Positions 36,297-48,772 of a DNA stretch of 64,000 nucleotides are shown piece after piece. Every line of letters starts with the position of its first letter. Position 1 is the first letter of the stretch. The notes beneath the pieces are model-generated. The model searched no databases and had not been told where the DNA came from. It saw only the letters and a program-made list of their open reading frames with translations. The translations under genes were made by a program, and so were the position numbers. The stretch spans positions 3,760,647 through 3,824,646 of the forward strand of contig CAKMRJ010004445.1 of NCBI GenBank assembly GCA_928212115.1, read 5' to 3'. The DNA is from Lactuca virosa (taxonomy: Eukaryota; Streptophyta; Magnoliopsida; Asterales; Asteraceae).

Positions 36297-38155
36297 CTTT
36301 CGTTCCATGATGAGTCGAGCTTCGTTACCTATCTCATTCTAGGGGTATGCGTTAGAGACTGCCGCCCATATTCTTAATCTAGTCCCAACTAAAAAGGTTT
36401 CCAAAACAACTCATGAGATGTGGACAGGGAAGGTTCCCTCGTTAGCACACATCAAGGTTTGGGGTTGCGAGGCTTTTATGAGGAAAGAGACTCATGACAA
36501 GCTCGAACCTCGAAGTGAGCGTTTTTTCATCGGTTATCCACAGAAATCATTTGGATATCTCTTCTATAGACCGAGTGACAATGTTGTCTTCATCGCAAGG
36601 AAATGAGTCTTTCGCGAGAGAGAACTCATATGCCAAGAGGATAGTGAGAGGCAAATTGACCTTGAAGAGCTTCAAGAGTTAAGCGATGAAGGAACCTCAA
36701 ACACTAGCGCTCAACCCGAGGAGGAAACTCCTGTTGAACCAATTGACAAGTCCTTACCTCTGAGGCGTTCCAATAGAGTTATACAGGCACCTGAGTTTTA
36801 TGGTTTCCATATTACTACCAAAGGTAACACATTTATCAGTGATAGTACACTGGTAAACTTGGATGAACGTAACAACTAAAATGAAGCCATGGCAGGCCCC
36901 GAGTCTGCAAAATGGAAAGAGGCTATGGACAACGAGATTCAGTTCATGTATGACAATCAAGTTTGGAACTTGGTTGAAAATGTACCAAGCCGTAAGACAG
37001 TTGGGTGCAAATGGATCTTCAAGAAGAAGACCGAAATGGATGGGAAAGTACACACATATAAGGCACGATTGGTTGCGAAGGGATTTACTCAAACTCCTAG
37101 AGTTGACTATAATAAGACCTTCTCACCAGTGGCTAATATTAAATCTATAAGGGTTATGCTAGCCATAGCTGCATTTAATGATTATGAAATATGGCAAAAG
37201 GATGTCAAAACCACTTTCCTTAATGGGAAGTTTGCTGAAGATTTTTACATGAGTCAGCCAGAGGGTTTTGTCAATGAAAAGTACCCTAATAGAGTGTGTA
37301 AGTTTGAGAAATTCATTTATGGATTAAAACAAGCATCCCATAGATGGAATCTTTGTTTCAATGAGAAAGTCAAAGAGTTTGGATTTTCGAGAAGCGAGGA
37401 TGAGTCCTGTGTATATGTCAAATCTAGTGGGAGTATAGTTAGCTTTCTGGTGTTGTATGTGGATGACATACTGCTCATAGGAAATGACATCCCAACCTTG
37501 CAGGAGGTTAAGTCCTGTCTTGGGAAGTGTTTCGCTATGAAGGATCTCGGAGAAGCTGCTTACATTCTAAGGATTAGGATATTGAGAAACAGGAGTAAAA
37601 AACTAATAGGACTTAGTCAAAGTATCTACTTGGATAAGGTGTTGAAACGTTTCAGCATGGAGAATTCCAAGAAAGGAGACTTACCTATCCAGAGCAATAC
37701 CAAACTAAGTAAGACTCGGAGTCCGAGTACAGAGGCTGAGATAGCAGAAATGAGTCGAATACCATATGCTTCTGCAGTTGGCTCGATCATGTATGCTATG
37801 ACATGTACTCGTCCTGATGTGGCATTTGCTTTGAGCATGGTCAGCAGATATCAAGGGAACCCTGGTAGAGCTCACTAGACTGTTGTAAAGAATATTCTTA
37901 AGTACCCGCGGAGGACTAAGGACTGGGTCCTTACCCTCGATGGGAGTGATGACTTGAGAGTGACAGGGTATAGTGACGCCAACTTTCAGACCGACAAAGA
38001 TAATTTCCGCTCTCAGTCGGGTTGGGTCTTCACCCTTAATGGAGGAGAAATAGCATGAAAAAGTTCCAAACAGGAAATTATGGCTGATTCAACGTGCGAA
38101 TCAGAGTACATAGCAACAAACGAAGCAGCAAAGGAGGCAATATGGCTGAAGAACT
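36297..38155 (+). pseudogene. integrase end, RT and RNase H start of copia B
   Basis: One frame runs from 36301 to the insertion point of Sirevirus E, broken by TAG 36340, TGA 36604, a TAA near 36877, TAG 37876 and TGA 38056. It reads the integrase C-terminal part (HIKVWGCEAF, IGYPQKSFGYLFY), then RT (GCKWIFKKKTEMDG, FTQTPRVDYNKTFSPVA, catalytic YVDD in VLYVDDILLIGND), then RNase H start (GYSDANFQTDKDN, STCESEYIA). The last complete codon is AAC at 38152-38154. The next codon is split by element E and rejoins at 49102. Confidence 0.9.
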
Positions 38156-38479
38156 TGTTAGGGTCGAAGTGTTGTAATTAGTCGAAGTATGTGTTGGTGT
38201 CTTCGAACATTTTTGTAATCTATTTTACTAGGGCATTATATTCGAAGCTTAATGTTTAGTCCTTAGTATATTTTTTGTACGCTTTCCTCTCCTATAAATA
38301 GGAGTGTTTACTAGAGTCATAGTAACGAAGTCTTTACACAAATGTCCTTTGTACTCTGTAAAACTTGAAAGCGTAATAGAGCTGAAACAAGATCATATTT
38401 ACATCCTGTGTTCAAATCTCGCAATCTTACCTTGGAATCATACTCTGATTAATACATTACTCGATTCTTTGTTTCATCA
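38156..38479 (+). repeat. 5' LTR of Sirevirus E
   Basis: TGTTAGGGTCG to TTTCATCA, 324 bp. TATA box TATAAATA at 38293-38300. Rich in TTCGAA/CGAAG words. Confidence 0.96.
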
Positions 38480-38481
38480 AT

Positions 38482-38493
38482 TGGTATCAGAGC
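38482..38493 (+). promoter_or_regulatory. PBS of Sirevirus E
   Basis: TGGTATCAGAGC, complementary to initiator tRNA-Met, 2 bp after the LTR. Confidence 0.93.
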
Positions 38494-38736
38494 AGGAATC
38501 ATATCTCTGATCTAATTTTCACATTGTTCAAAAGGTTTTTGAATCAACTTTTTGATTCAAAAGATTCCGCACTTTTTTGAAAGTGAAAAATTGTCTAGAT
38601 CTTAGTCTGTGATTCGATTCTGCACTTAAATCATTGAATCGAGTGTTCTGCTATTGATTATGATTTGAATCATATTGTTTGTTGTCAAATTCTCAAAGTT
38701 TCTTCAAAAATTCTCAAGGTTTTATACCGTACATCA

Positions 38737-41700
38737 ATGGCGTCGTTCAATCTTAATTCCATGACTTCATTTTCTCATCTTCTCGGATCATCCACCAAAA
38801 TTCCTATGTTAATTCCTGAGTATTACGATCAATGGGCTGATCGTATGCAGGATTATCTCAATGGATTGGATGAAGAACTGTGGAATTGTATTTTTGGCAA
38901 TCTCAATCCACCATCGAATGTTCAACCAATTGGATCATCTTCTGGAAATTCTGAAGTTGAGAATCAAACTGATCGTCTGAAAAAGTTGGAGAAGAGGTGC
39001 ATAAGAGAGCTAAGAGGAGCTTTGCCTCCAGTTGTTTACAACTATGTAAGGAGTTGTACGACTACAAAGGAAATCTGGAACAATCTCAAGGAGAAATTTC
39101 AGGGGAGTGAGAAGACAAAAGTTAACTCTGTGAAGCAATGCTTAGTGGAACTGAAGGACTTCAGACAGAAAGATGGTGAAACGACTGAAGTTTATTATGA
39201 CCGTCTTAATGAATTAATCTATCGATGCAATCGATATGGTATCTTCAGATCAACTATGGAGTTCAATCTGATTTTTGTTATGGGACTTCGTAAGGAGTGG
39301 CGTAGTGTGAGCATGATGGTTAAGAATCAACAGAGCTTTGATACGTCTACTTTGAATGACTTGTACAATCAACTGAAGACTCATGAAAGCGAAGTGAACG
39401 AAATTGCTGAAGAATCGAAGGCAAGTTTGGGAGGTCCACTAGCTTTGGTTTCGAAGATTTCTGAAAAAGAGGCTGAGAAAGATGTTTCGGATGAAGATGA
39501 AGGGTTCATCATGAACTCAGATGATGAGGCAATTGCTTTTTATTCAAACAATCGTGTGAATAAGTTCTTCAAAAAGCCTTTCAATCCGAAGACAAAGTCA
39601 TCTGAGACAAAAGGGAATTTTGTGGGTAAAAGCGCTGGGGATGAGAAGAAGAAGGAAGAGATGAAAGATACGCAGTCTGTTGTGGGAAAAACAGAGAAGA
39701 AGTTAAAGGGAGATGCTGGGATTGATTTTCATTATTGCAATGGTGCTAATCACCTTGCAAATGAAGGTATGCTTCAAAAGAAGGATGAAAGAAAGAATAA
39801 GGTCAAGGATGAGGCGTACTATGCAGAAAAGCTGGAGGTGGTTCGTGCGAAGGCAAAGAATCTTTCGTTAGTTGCTCATGGTGAACAAGAAGAAGATGGA
39901 ACTTATCAAATCTGGTCATCTGGATCAGACGATGAGGAGATGCGAAATCCAACCCACGGAGCAATGTATGCGAAGATGGAGGAAGAATCAGATGAGGAAG
40001 CATACGAAGCACATGGGAGATGCTTCGTATCAAAAGCCGCTGACAAATCTCCAATGACCACAAAGGTACGAAATATTCTTGAATCTTTCAATATTCCATT
40101 ACATGCTTATAATTCTGAATTAGTATCTTTCGATGAAACTGTTACTTATTTTGATTCAATTGTGGTATCTGCTAGCAATGAGGCTAAGAAGCTGTCTATG
40201 CAGTTGCTAGAGACACAGAAGAGATTAGATTCGAAAATCACTAAGATAGATTGTTTAGAACTTCAAATAACTAATATCATGGTTGATAGGGATAATTTGT
40301 CTAGTGAAACTAAACTGTTGTTAGCCCAGAGGAACATTTACTGTAATTCGGCTAAAAGATTGTATGCGAAATTAACTGAACTACATCATTCGTGCGAAAT
40401 CAGTAAAGAACAACATAGAAAATTGCTGCCATTTTTAGCTTATGAAAGACCTACGATAGATAACATTTCGTATGATTGTGAAAAAGAAATAGCTGATTTT
40501 AACAAAGTTTCAAATGATAAGTATAGATATGGAATAGTCAAAGTTGATGAATGTCTTGATGCGAATGAATTAGTTGACATTGTGAATGATACTTTGACTA
40601 AATCTGAACAAATTCGAATTTTGAAAAAGACAGAGAATTCAGTGTCTGATTCTCAATCCAATTTTGCTGATATTGAAGATAATTCTGATAATATTAGTGA
40701 AATAAGTGAGCTTGAAGATGTTGATTGTTCTCAGTTGTCTGTTGTTAATGTTGCTTCAACATCTAAAGGGAAAGAAAAAGTTAAGGATTTGATGGTTGAA
40801 AATGAAACTGATATACCCTCAACTTCGAAAGTTTGTGAAATGAATTTCGTGGATATCAAAGACAGCCAAACTGATGATAGTGATGATGAAGATGAAGAGA
40901 AAATTTCGAATGAAAAGGCATCTTTAAAGAAAGAAGAAATTCCATGAATAGTTGTTGATCAAGTGTATGGTGATACACAAAAGTTTGAAAAAGTAATGAA
41001 AGTAAAATGTGAACATTATCTTGAAACAAATACAGTGGTTTATCCAAATTTCAAATGCACAGATGATGTCATTTTTCCAAACCAAGTTTTCGTCACTACT
41101 GGAAATGTTGAGAATATCAAACCAGAATTAAAGAAGTTGGCTGAGGAGGATAACTCAAAAACAACTGAAGAAGGTTTTTTCGCAAATCAAAACACAGTTG
41201 AAAACAACTTAACAAAGAATTCGTATGTGTTTCAACGACAAAAACCACAAAGCCAATGGGTTGAAAAATCAAAAATTGTAATTGCAAGTTCATAACGATT
41301 GAATGCTGATGTTGAGGGGGAGCATGATGTTGAGGGGGAGCATAATAATGATGTTGATGATGCTTGTTCAATTGCATGTTCAGAAAATGATGAAATGTAC
41401 GAAGATGCACCTTTGGAATTTGATCCAACATATCCACCAATGGAAAAATAGACAAGAGATCATCCGAAGGATCAAGTAATTGGGAATCCACAAGGAGTTT
41501 TAACAAGAGCTCAAATTCGTGCAAAGAATGAGGTACTGAATACTCATCAAGAATTTTGCATGTTCAATGTTTTCATATCTAAAATTGAACCAAAAACAGT
41601 TAAGATGGCAATGGAACACTCAGATTGGGTTGTTGCAATGCAATCTGAATTGTCTGAATTCGAATGAAACAAGGTTTGGAGATTAATTCCTAAACCTGAA

Positions 41701-43137
41701 AATGTTTCGATTGTTGGTTTAAAATGGATTTTCAAAAATAAAACCGACAAACAAGGAAATATTGTTCGAAACAAAGCCAAACTTGTTGTTAAAGGCTATT
41801 CACAACAAGAGGGAATAGACTATGAAGAAACTTTTGCCCCTGTCGCAAGACTCGAGGCGGTTCGTATATTTTTGGCTTATGCAGCTCATAAGGACTTTGA
41901 TGTTTATCAAATGGACGTGAAGTGTGCATTTTTAAATGGAGAGCTTGAAGAAACTGTTTACGTGGAACAACCCCCAGGTTTTATTAACGAAGAAAATCCT
42001 GATTATGTTTATGTTTTAGATAAGACAGTTTATGGTTTAAAACAAGCACCACGAGCTTGGTATGCAACTCTTACATCATTTTTGAAACAATCTAAATTTA
42101 AACAAGGATCAGTTGATCCCACATTATTTTGAAATAAAGCGGGGAATCATCTAATGCTTGTTCAAATTTATGTTGATGATATTATTTTTGGCTCGACTGA
42201 CCCTGCCTTGTCTAGAGAATTCGAAGATTTGATGAAAAGCAAGTTTGAAATGAGCATGATGGGAAAAATCAATAATTTCCTTGGATTGAATATTCGTCAA
42301 AGCAGAGAAGGGATTTTCATTAATCAGGAAAAATATACGAAAAATCTGCTAGAAAAGTTTGGATTGACGAATAGCACAAAGCTTCGTGTACCAATGGCAA
42401 CGGGAATAAAGTTAACACCGTCGTTAGAAAAACCGGCAGTTGACATAACTTTATATAGGAGTATGATTGGTTCATTACTTTATCTTACAACAAGTAGACC
42501 TGATATCATGTTTTCCGTGTGTAATTGTGCTAGGTATCAGTCTAATCCACGCGAACCACATCTCACTGCTGTGAAGAATATATTTCGGTATCTTAAAGGA
42601 ACAATTTCGTTAGGATTGTGGTATCCTTCGAAAACTGGGTTCTTTGTTCAAGCATACTCAGATGCTGACTTGGGTGGTTGTAATCTTGATCGAAAAAGCA
42701 CAAGTGGTGGATGTCAATTTCTTGATGGCAAATTGGTAAGTTGGCAGTCGAAAAAGCAAACATGTGTATCAATTTCCACAGCTGAAGCAGAATATGTGGC
42801 TGCTGCTGCTTGCACTTCACAAATAATATGGATCCAAAGTCAATTGCGTGATTATGCAATTAATATGAAAAAGATTCCATTATATTGTGATTCTCAAAGT
42901 GCGATAAGGATTTGTCACAATCCAGTGCAGCATTCGAAGACTAAACATATAGCTCTTCGTTATCATTTCCTTAAAGATCACGTGGAGGATGGAAATATTG
43001 AAGTACATTTTGTGAAAACAACTGATCAGTTAGCTGATATTTTCACGAAACCTTTGGATGAAAAGTCACTTGTGAGAATAATAGAAGGGCTTGGAATGAT
43101 TGATGGAAATTCTGTTCCATGCGAAACAGAAGACTGA
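38737..43137 (+). pseudogene. gag fused in frame to RT-RNase H by deletion of protease-integrase
   Basis: ATG 38737 (after an AT-rich leader; an upstream in-frame ATG at 38665 is less likely) opens one frame to TGA 43135-43137. It is broken only by nonsense codons: TGA 40945, TAA 41293, TAG 41449, TGA 41665, TGA 42130. I see no frameshift. Gag domain: YYDQWADRMQDYL, GALPPVVYNYVRSC, FQGSEKTKVNSVK. The zinc knuckle is degenerate (FHYCNGANHLANEG lacks two Cys). At about 41296-41330 gag meets the acidic linker that normally follows integrase. RT (YVDD, 42172-42183) and RNase H (SDADLGG, STAEAEY, CDSQSA) are well kept. It could not mature or integrate alone. Confidence 0.9.
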
Positions 43138-45009
43138 TGGGTGACAAAGAATGAATCAGAGGCGCTGAATAAAAGATAACACACAGTCATTCAGCATTCA
43201 GCGGTTACTGTTCATAGTCAACACTTCGACCGCTTCGAATTCGCATGTTTGTCACTTGTTTTTAGGGTTGATTCAGTGGTTACTATTCATGGTCAACGCT
43301 TCGACCGCTTCGCATTCGTACATTTATCATTCATAAAGAACTGATCAACTTTCATCTGTTTACAACAAATACAGTATTTTTTTTAAAAAAAAAATTCGAA
43401 AAGAAAAATTCAAAAATCCAAAAAGATTTTTTTGTTTTGTTCTTCAATTTTCGAAAAATTCCAAAATCCAAAAAGATTTTCGTTTATTCTGTCTTTATTT
43501 TCGAAAAATCCAAAACAACAAAAATATTTTGATTTCAAAGAGGTTCTTACTTCTTTTTAGTATTTTGTTGCAGATCTTCATGACGATACAAAGGGGATTA
43601 TTCATGCAGTTCTGGGATCTGGCACATATTTTTTCGTATGAATCGATAAATTTTTTTATCATTCGAACTAGTTAGGTTGTCCCTAGAAGCATGCTGCTGC
43701 ATGTTTACCAAAGCCTCCACTGACTCAATGTGTGTATATGAAAGCCTTAATGAACTTTTCATACGAATATTTCTTCCCAATCAGGCTTGTATTCACATTA
43801 GTCTCCTGAGCTACCTGACTCTTCTCAAAACGAGTTAAGAGTTTACTGTTTTGTACAAATATAACAGAGGTACACTTCGTGTCTAAACCAATCTTTTTCA
43901 TCCATAACGTTCTTACACGATCACACACAATGACATATGTCCAAGAGGTCTCTGATCGAACCCATCGAGATTTAGACATATCAAAACTCTGTGTTTATGA
44001 TCTGACATCATGAGACCGTGATGAAAGTGAAACCCAAATTTCTTGCAGATTAAGGAATTAACGGGGAACTATGTTCCAGAATTTACGAAACTTTTGTTTC
44101 TGTACCACGATTCGAAACTCCAAATCATATTCATTTCGAATGAGTGGTCTTGATCAAACATTCGAAGCCCACGATGTTTGTTACCCAACAAGATCCAGTA
44201 CACAATTTTTTTTTCTTGAATATGATTTCCGTGTGAGTTTCATTTGAATGTCCTTGTCATTTTCAAATTTATCAAAGCCAACTTGTCACTGATTACACTG
44301 GTCAAACAAGTAATTTCAGTAACAATTTCTCACCTTATGTTTAGGATGACATGTAACGAAATTTTTGGAACCTACCCACAAAGCATTCTTAAAAGAAGAC
44401 CTTTGATACTTATAAAAAAGTATTCGATTGTAATTCACGGGAACATACACAAGCTGTTGATCATCTCTCTTGATGATTAATGAAGCAACCTTTGCCCAGG
44501 GTTTAACTGCTTTCGTGTCAAATTAAAATTTTGACATCACAAAATCCCAAAATTTTTATTTCATTGTTTCTTGTCTAACTTTCTTTGGAACACTGCACAC
44601 ACGAAATCCTTGAGGTTTTGAGTAATACCAACTCAGGCTGATGATTTCGAACATCTGGCATATGACTTCGCTTTTTATCCCAAAAGTGAAAGAGCCTTGC
44701 CTCCATTCGAAGGGTTCTGACGGTTACATTCTTCTTGGGATCACTAGACAGGCTGTTTATCAATGACGTATGGTATTCTGTCCGGTTTTCAAGGCGATGT
44801 GACAGCTACTTTTTGACGCATGGCTACCTTTACGCAGTAATGGTCCGATTTTCAAGGTGCCACGTCGGATCTCATTAAATGCATCCCGCTTCATATTCAA
44901 AAATTCAGGGTTACATATAAAAGGGGATTTCAGGGTTAATTCTCCGTTTACGCGATCAAAAAGCAAAATCCACAAATTCTTTGTTCATCATCCTCTTCAA
45001 ACCCTAACA
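43138..45009 (+). other. pol-env spacer of Sirevirus E with conserved blocks
   Basis: 1.9 kb without a credible ORF. A tandem duplication of about 50 bp (43196-43246 and 43271-43323, sharing GACCGCTTCG and ATTCAG.GGTTACT) lies soon after the pol stop. Blocks shared with the spacer of element A: 43678-43705 (28 identical bases), about 43768-43860 (CTTCCCAAT.AGGCT, ACTCTTCTCA), 43988-44003 and about 44027-44037. The distance from the 28-bp block to the env-like ATG is 1,304 bp here and 1,320 bp in A. Confidence 0.75.
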
Positions 45010-48000
45010 ATGGCGACTTCTGTTCAAGTTGATCCTTCTACTGATGATGTTTCTTCTGTCCCAATAATGAAGATACAATCCACCAATTATTACTTGGAGG
45101 GTGAAGTTTCTAAGTATCCGGAGGAGTTGAAGATGCTAATTGTCGCTTTGAAGAACTCAGTATTGTCAAAGGCGATGTTCAATTCCTTTTCGATTCCATT
45201 ATCCTGGCTTTCTCAAGCAAGATCGACTGCAACTTACAACAAAGCTACTGACACGATTACTTTTCATCTTGTGAATGACAAAAAGGTTAGGTTATCCAAG
45301 AAACTTTTTCTGTCAAATTCTTGATATTCCAAATTCGCCTCCATATGTTGCTGTTACTTTTCCACAACTTGTTCACATGTTCAATGAGATGGGTTATCAG
45401 CCTCCATTGTCGAAGATGAGTGATTTTAAAAAATCTGGTCTTCCACGCATATGGAATTTTCTCTTTGGCATCTTTCTAAGATGTTTAACTGGGCGTTCTG
45501 CTGGTCTAGATAAAGGAAGGATGGAAGTGTATGCCATGGTTGCTGGTATATACTATGATCTTCAAGTGGATTATTCCACACAACTATGGAAGGAATTTCA
45601 AAAGGGAGTCGAACATACGAATGCTACTCAAGGTATTTCGTGTGCTAGATATTGGAACCTGATCTTGCAACATTTTTATAATAAGGAAGGGATTTTAGTA
45701 CCTAATGATGAAGAGAGAGCTGTTTTTCAACCATACCACCCTCCCAAGGATGTCACATATAATGCAGAAGTATTTTCATCTGTTGCTCGTATCCCCGATG
45801 TTATGCTTAAAAGAGTTGATCCTTCGAACTCTGTTTTGGTGGCATACTTGCAGACAATTGATACCACCATTGAAACTGGCAAACTCCTGGGTTGTGATAC
45901 ACCAAAATCAAAGAAGTCAAAGAATACTGAAACTGAATCAAAGTCATCGAAATCTCCGAAGAAGAAGCTTGAAATGGTTGAAGTATCTGTGGATGAGACT
46001 CAAGTGGTTCAGCCTACTCTTGAAGCAACACAAGAGAATGTAATCATTCCTTCAAAGACAGGAATGTTTCGAAGGATCAAAATAAAGTCTTCTCACAAAC
46101 GCAAGTCTCCTACACAGAAAATGGTTCGAAAACCTCAGATTTCTCACCAAGGAGTGTTAATTAGAGAAGTGCCAGCACCTGTTTCTCCTGTGTCTAAGAA
46201 ACGAAGGGTTGAGGATATGGCAAAACACTTGTCACAAACGAAGAAGAAGAAGAAGACTCGAAAACTTGTTTTATCTACTGAGTCAACAGAAGAAGATGAA
46301 AGAATACCCGAAACCCCAGAGTTCACTCATCTTATTCAAATTTCCACTCATGAGAAGACCGTTGTCATACCATCCGAAGTTTCGATTGCCAAATCAATTT
46401 TTGAGGAGGTTCGAACTTCAGGCATCCCTGCACACGTATCTAGTACGGATGCAAATGTCGACATGGGTGAAGGAGGTTCGCAGCATGAAGATCAAGGTCC
46501 TATTATTTCTACTCCTTTCGAAACCATTGTTTCTGCCTCACCCTCTACTATTCCCCTTACATCTACCACAGACTCACCCACATTCGAACACATTATCAAT
46601 CAACCCATTACTTCCATTTTTTCTTCTCAATCCACTGACACACCCAAACCACCTTCACCTATTCAAGAACCTATTGAAATGGAGACTGAAACTGATAATG
46701 AGGGGTTTGGTGGTACATTCGAAGAGTTGCAGTTTCACGAAGAAGAAGAAGAATTTCCTGATCATATGCTGATGACTATGAAGCAGTATAAAATTCTTAA
46801 TCAGAAATTGAACTCCATCATTCAATCTCAAGCTGATCTTGGAGGAGGTTCATCTGTTTCGCGTTTGGAGGTTGATTCCATGCTGAAGCTGTTCGAAACA
46901 AGAATCATTAGCAAAGTTTCTGGGATTATGAAAGCTTCTGAATCTGTTATTTTGGAGAAGGTTGACTACACTGATCAGAATAACGAACTTCGTGTTAAGA
47001 ATCAAAGATCTGATTTTATGGGTGAGGTCAAGAATTTGAAAAGCGTCACAAAAGAACGTCATGTTCTTTTTGTTCAAGAAGTCAAGAAGGTGAGGGAAGA
47101 TGTCAACTTACAGATTCACGAACTTCGTGAAGATATGAAAAAGGAAATCATCTCTGTTCAACAAGATTATGCTTCCTTGAATCAAAAGGTTGATATCATT
47201 TGTGATGCAGTCACTCGCTTCGTTAAGCTGTATGAAGGTTTGAGTCCTCAGATAACTCAAATTTCAACATCCGAAACTGCAAGTTTTGAAGAAGTAATCA
47301 AGCTACTCAAGGCGTTAAAGGAGATTTCAGAAATACCGGTTTCGTCTCCATTGATTACTCCGGAATTTCTATCTCAGAAATTTGTTCAATTCGAAGCCAT
47401 ACTCAACAAGCAGCTTGCACCGCTTTTTTGCATATCAAGTCTTCTTCCTACTATAAATGCCCCTCCTGCTGTCACAAGGGTGCAAGGGGGAGAAAGGAAG
47501 TCAGGAGAAGAAGATGCGAAAGTGGTAGGCAAAGTGTTTTCTTCGAAAATCCCTACAACAAAACCGGTGATAGTTTCTGCTGAACCAGTAACCTCAACTG
47601 TTGTAACAACAATGCCAACTACAAGACCAATTTTGAAAGGAATTGTAATTGGTAAACCCTTGGAAACTGGTGGAAGTGTTTCAAAGCCAAAAGAGACAAG
47701 TGATAATCCTGCCTTGAAAGACAAAGGAAAATCAATTCTTGTGGAAAAATCTAAAGATGAAAAGAAGGCTGAAGTAGAGGCTTAACTGGAGAAACTGAGG
47801 ATCATTCAAAGTATTATGACTCAGAGGGCTAGTGATCCGAAGGGGATGGATAAAGGTGATCCGACTAAACACTACAACTACGAGACAATCGAAGCCAAAG
47901 TTGCTTTCAATCACATGTACACATTCGAAAAGAAGCCCAAGCAGAGTTATGTGATAACGAATACTGATGTATGTCAGTTGGATTTCCTGATAAACGAAAT

Positions 48001-48616
48001 GATGTTTATCATGCCACAGTTCAAAGCTGAAGGGAATTTCAAGGAAAAAGATGAAGGCACACACATGAAAATTCATTTTCATGCTGTACTTGGTAAAGCC
48101 CCTGAGGAGGTATGGTTACTGATCAAAATCAAGAAAGTGATCAGTATGAAAAAGGATGTGGTTTTCGAAAACACAATCCAAAACATTAAGTATGTGGTAG
48201 CCAGGGCAAATGGAAATATTTGCTAATTCACAATTGCAGATTTTCCATTGATGAACTTGTATGACCTTATACAAGTTGCATTGCTTTTAAAAGACAAATC
48301 ATTCTCTTATCTTCAAAACACAGAACCGGAGGAATTCAAGCTTGGAGTTGCTCATATCAAAATTTTTATTGAAAACTACTATGAGTGCTTGGCAATGACT
48401 GATGTGGAGTTGGCAACTGCCAAGGGAATGGAAATAAAAGCCCCAATGGCTCCTTCGAAGACTCAGGCAGAGTTAAAGAAATATGTTGATGGTGAAATTT
48501 GTCTTAAGTCATTTGGGATAGTTTTTGCTGAAAAGATAAAGTTGGAAAAGCGAAAAGGTTTTTATTTCAAGCAAGCGAAGTGGAGAGGTACTCAACGTCT
48601 CAATATACGAACTTGA
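45010..48616 (+). pseudogene. env-like ORF of Sirevirus E
   Basis: ATG 45010 (ACAATGGCG) starts a frame that shifts once near 45300, then stays open to 48616 apart from TAA 47783 and TAA 48224. About 1,200 codons. The N-terminal domain has WLSQARSTATYNKATD, FNEMGYQPPLSKMSDFKKS, GLPRIWNFLFGIFLR and RSAGLDKGRMEVYAM. A Lys/Ser-rich basic region, a Thr/Pro/Ser-rich region, likely coiled coil (46950-47250) and a C-terminal domain (47900-48616) follow. The order and several motifs match the ORF of element A. No signal peptide or membrane helix stands out. Function is unknown; a nuclear or RNA-binding role is as plausible as an envelope role. Confidence 0.82.
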
Positions 48617-48760
48617 TTGTTCGTATGAACCACTGCAAGAAGAACAATGAAGGAGACAAGAAGGAGTTGAAGAAGGTCATCTCATGGTATACAGAGGTTC
48701 GAAGAGTTTTGCTGTACTCCATCACACTTCTTACAAACTGAAGACTTCGACTTTGATTAC

Positions 48761-48772
48761 AAAGGGGGAGAT
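48761..48772 (+). promoter_or_regulatory. Polypurine tract of Sirevirus E
   Basis: AAAGGGGGAGAT directly before the 3' LTR, identical to that of element A. Confidence 0.93.

Noticed and set aside
41117..41524. His-rich minus-strand ORF
   Set aside because: Antisense of the acidic linker in Sirevirus E.
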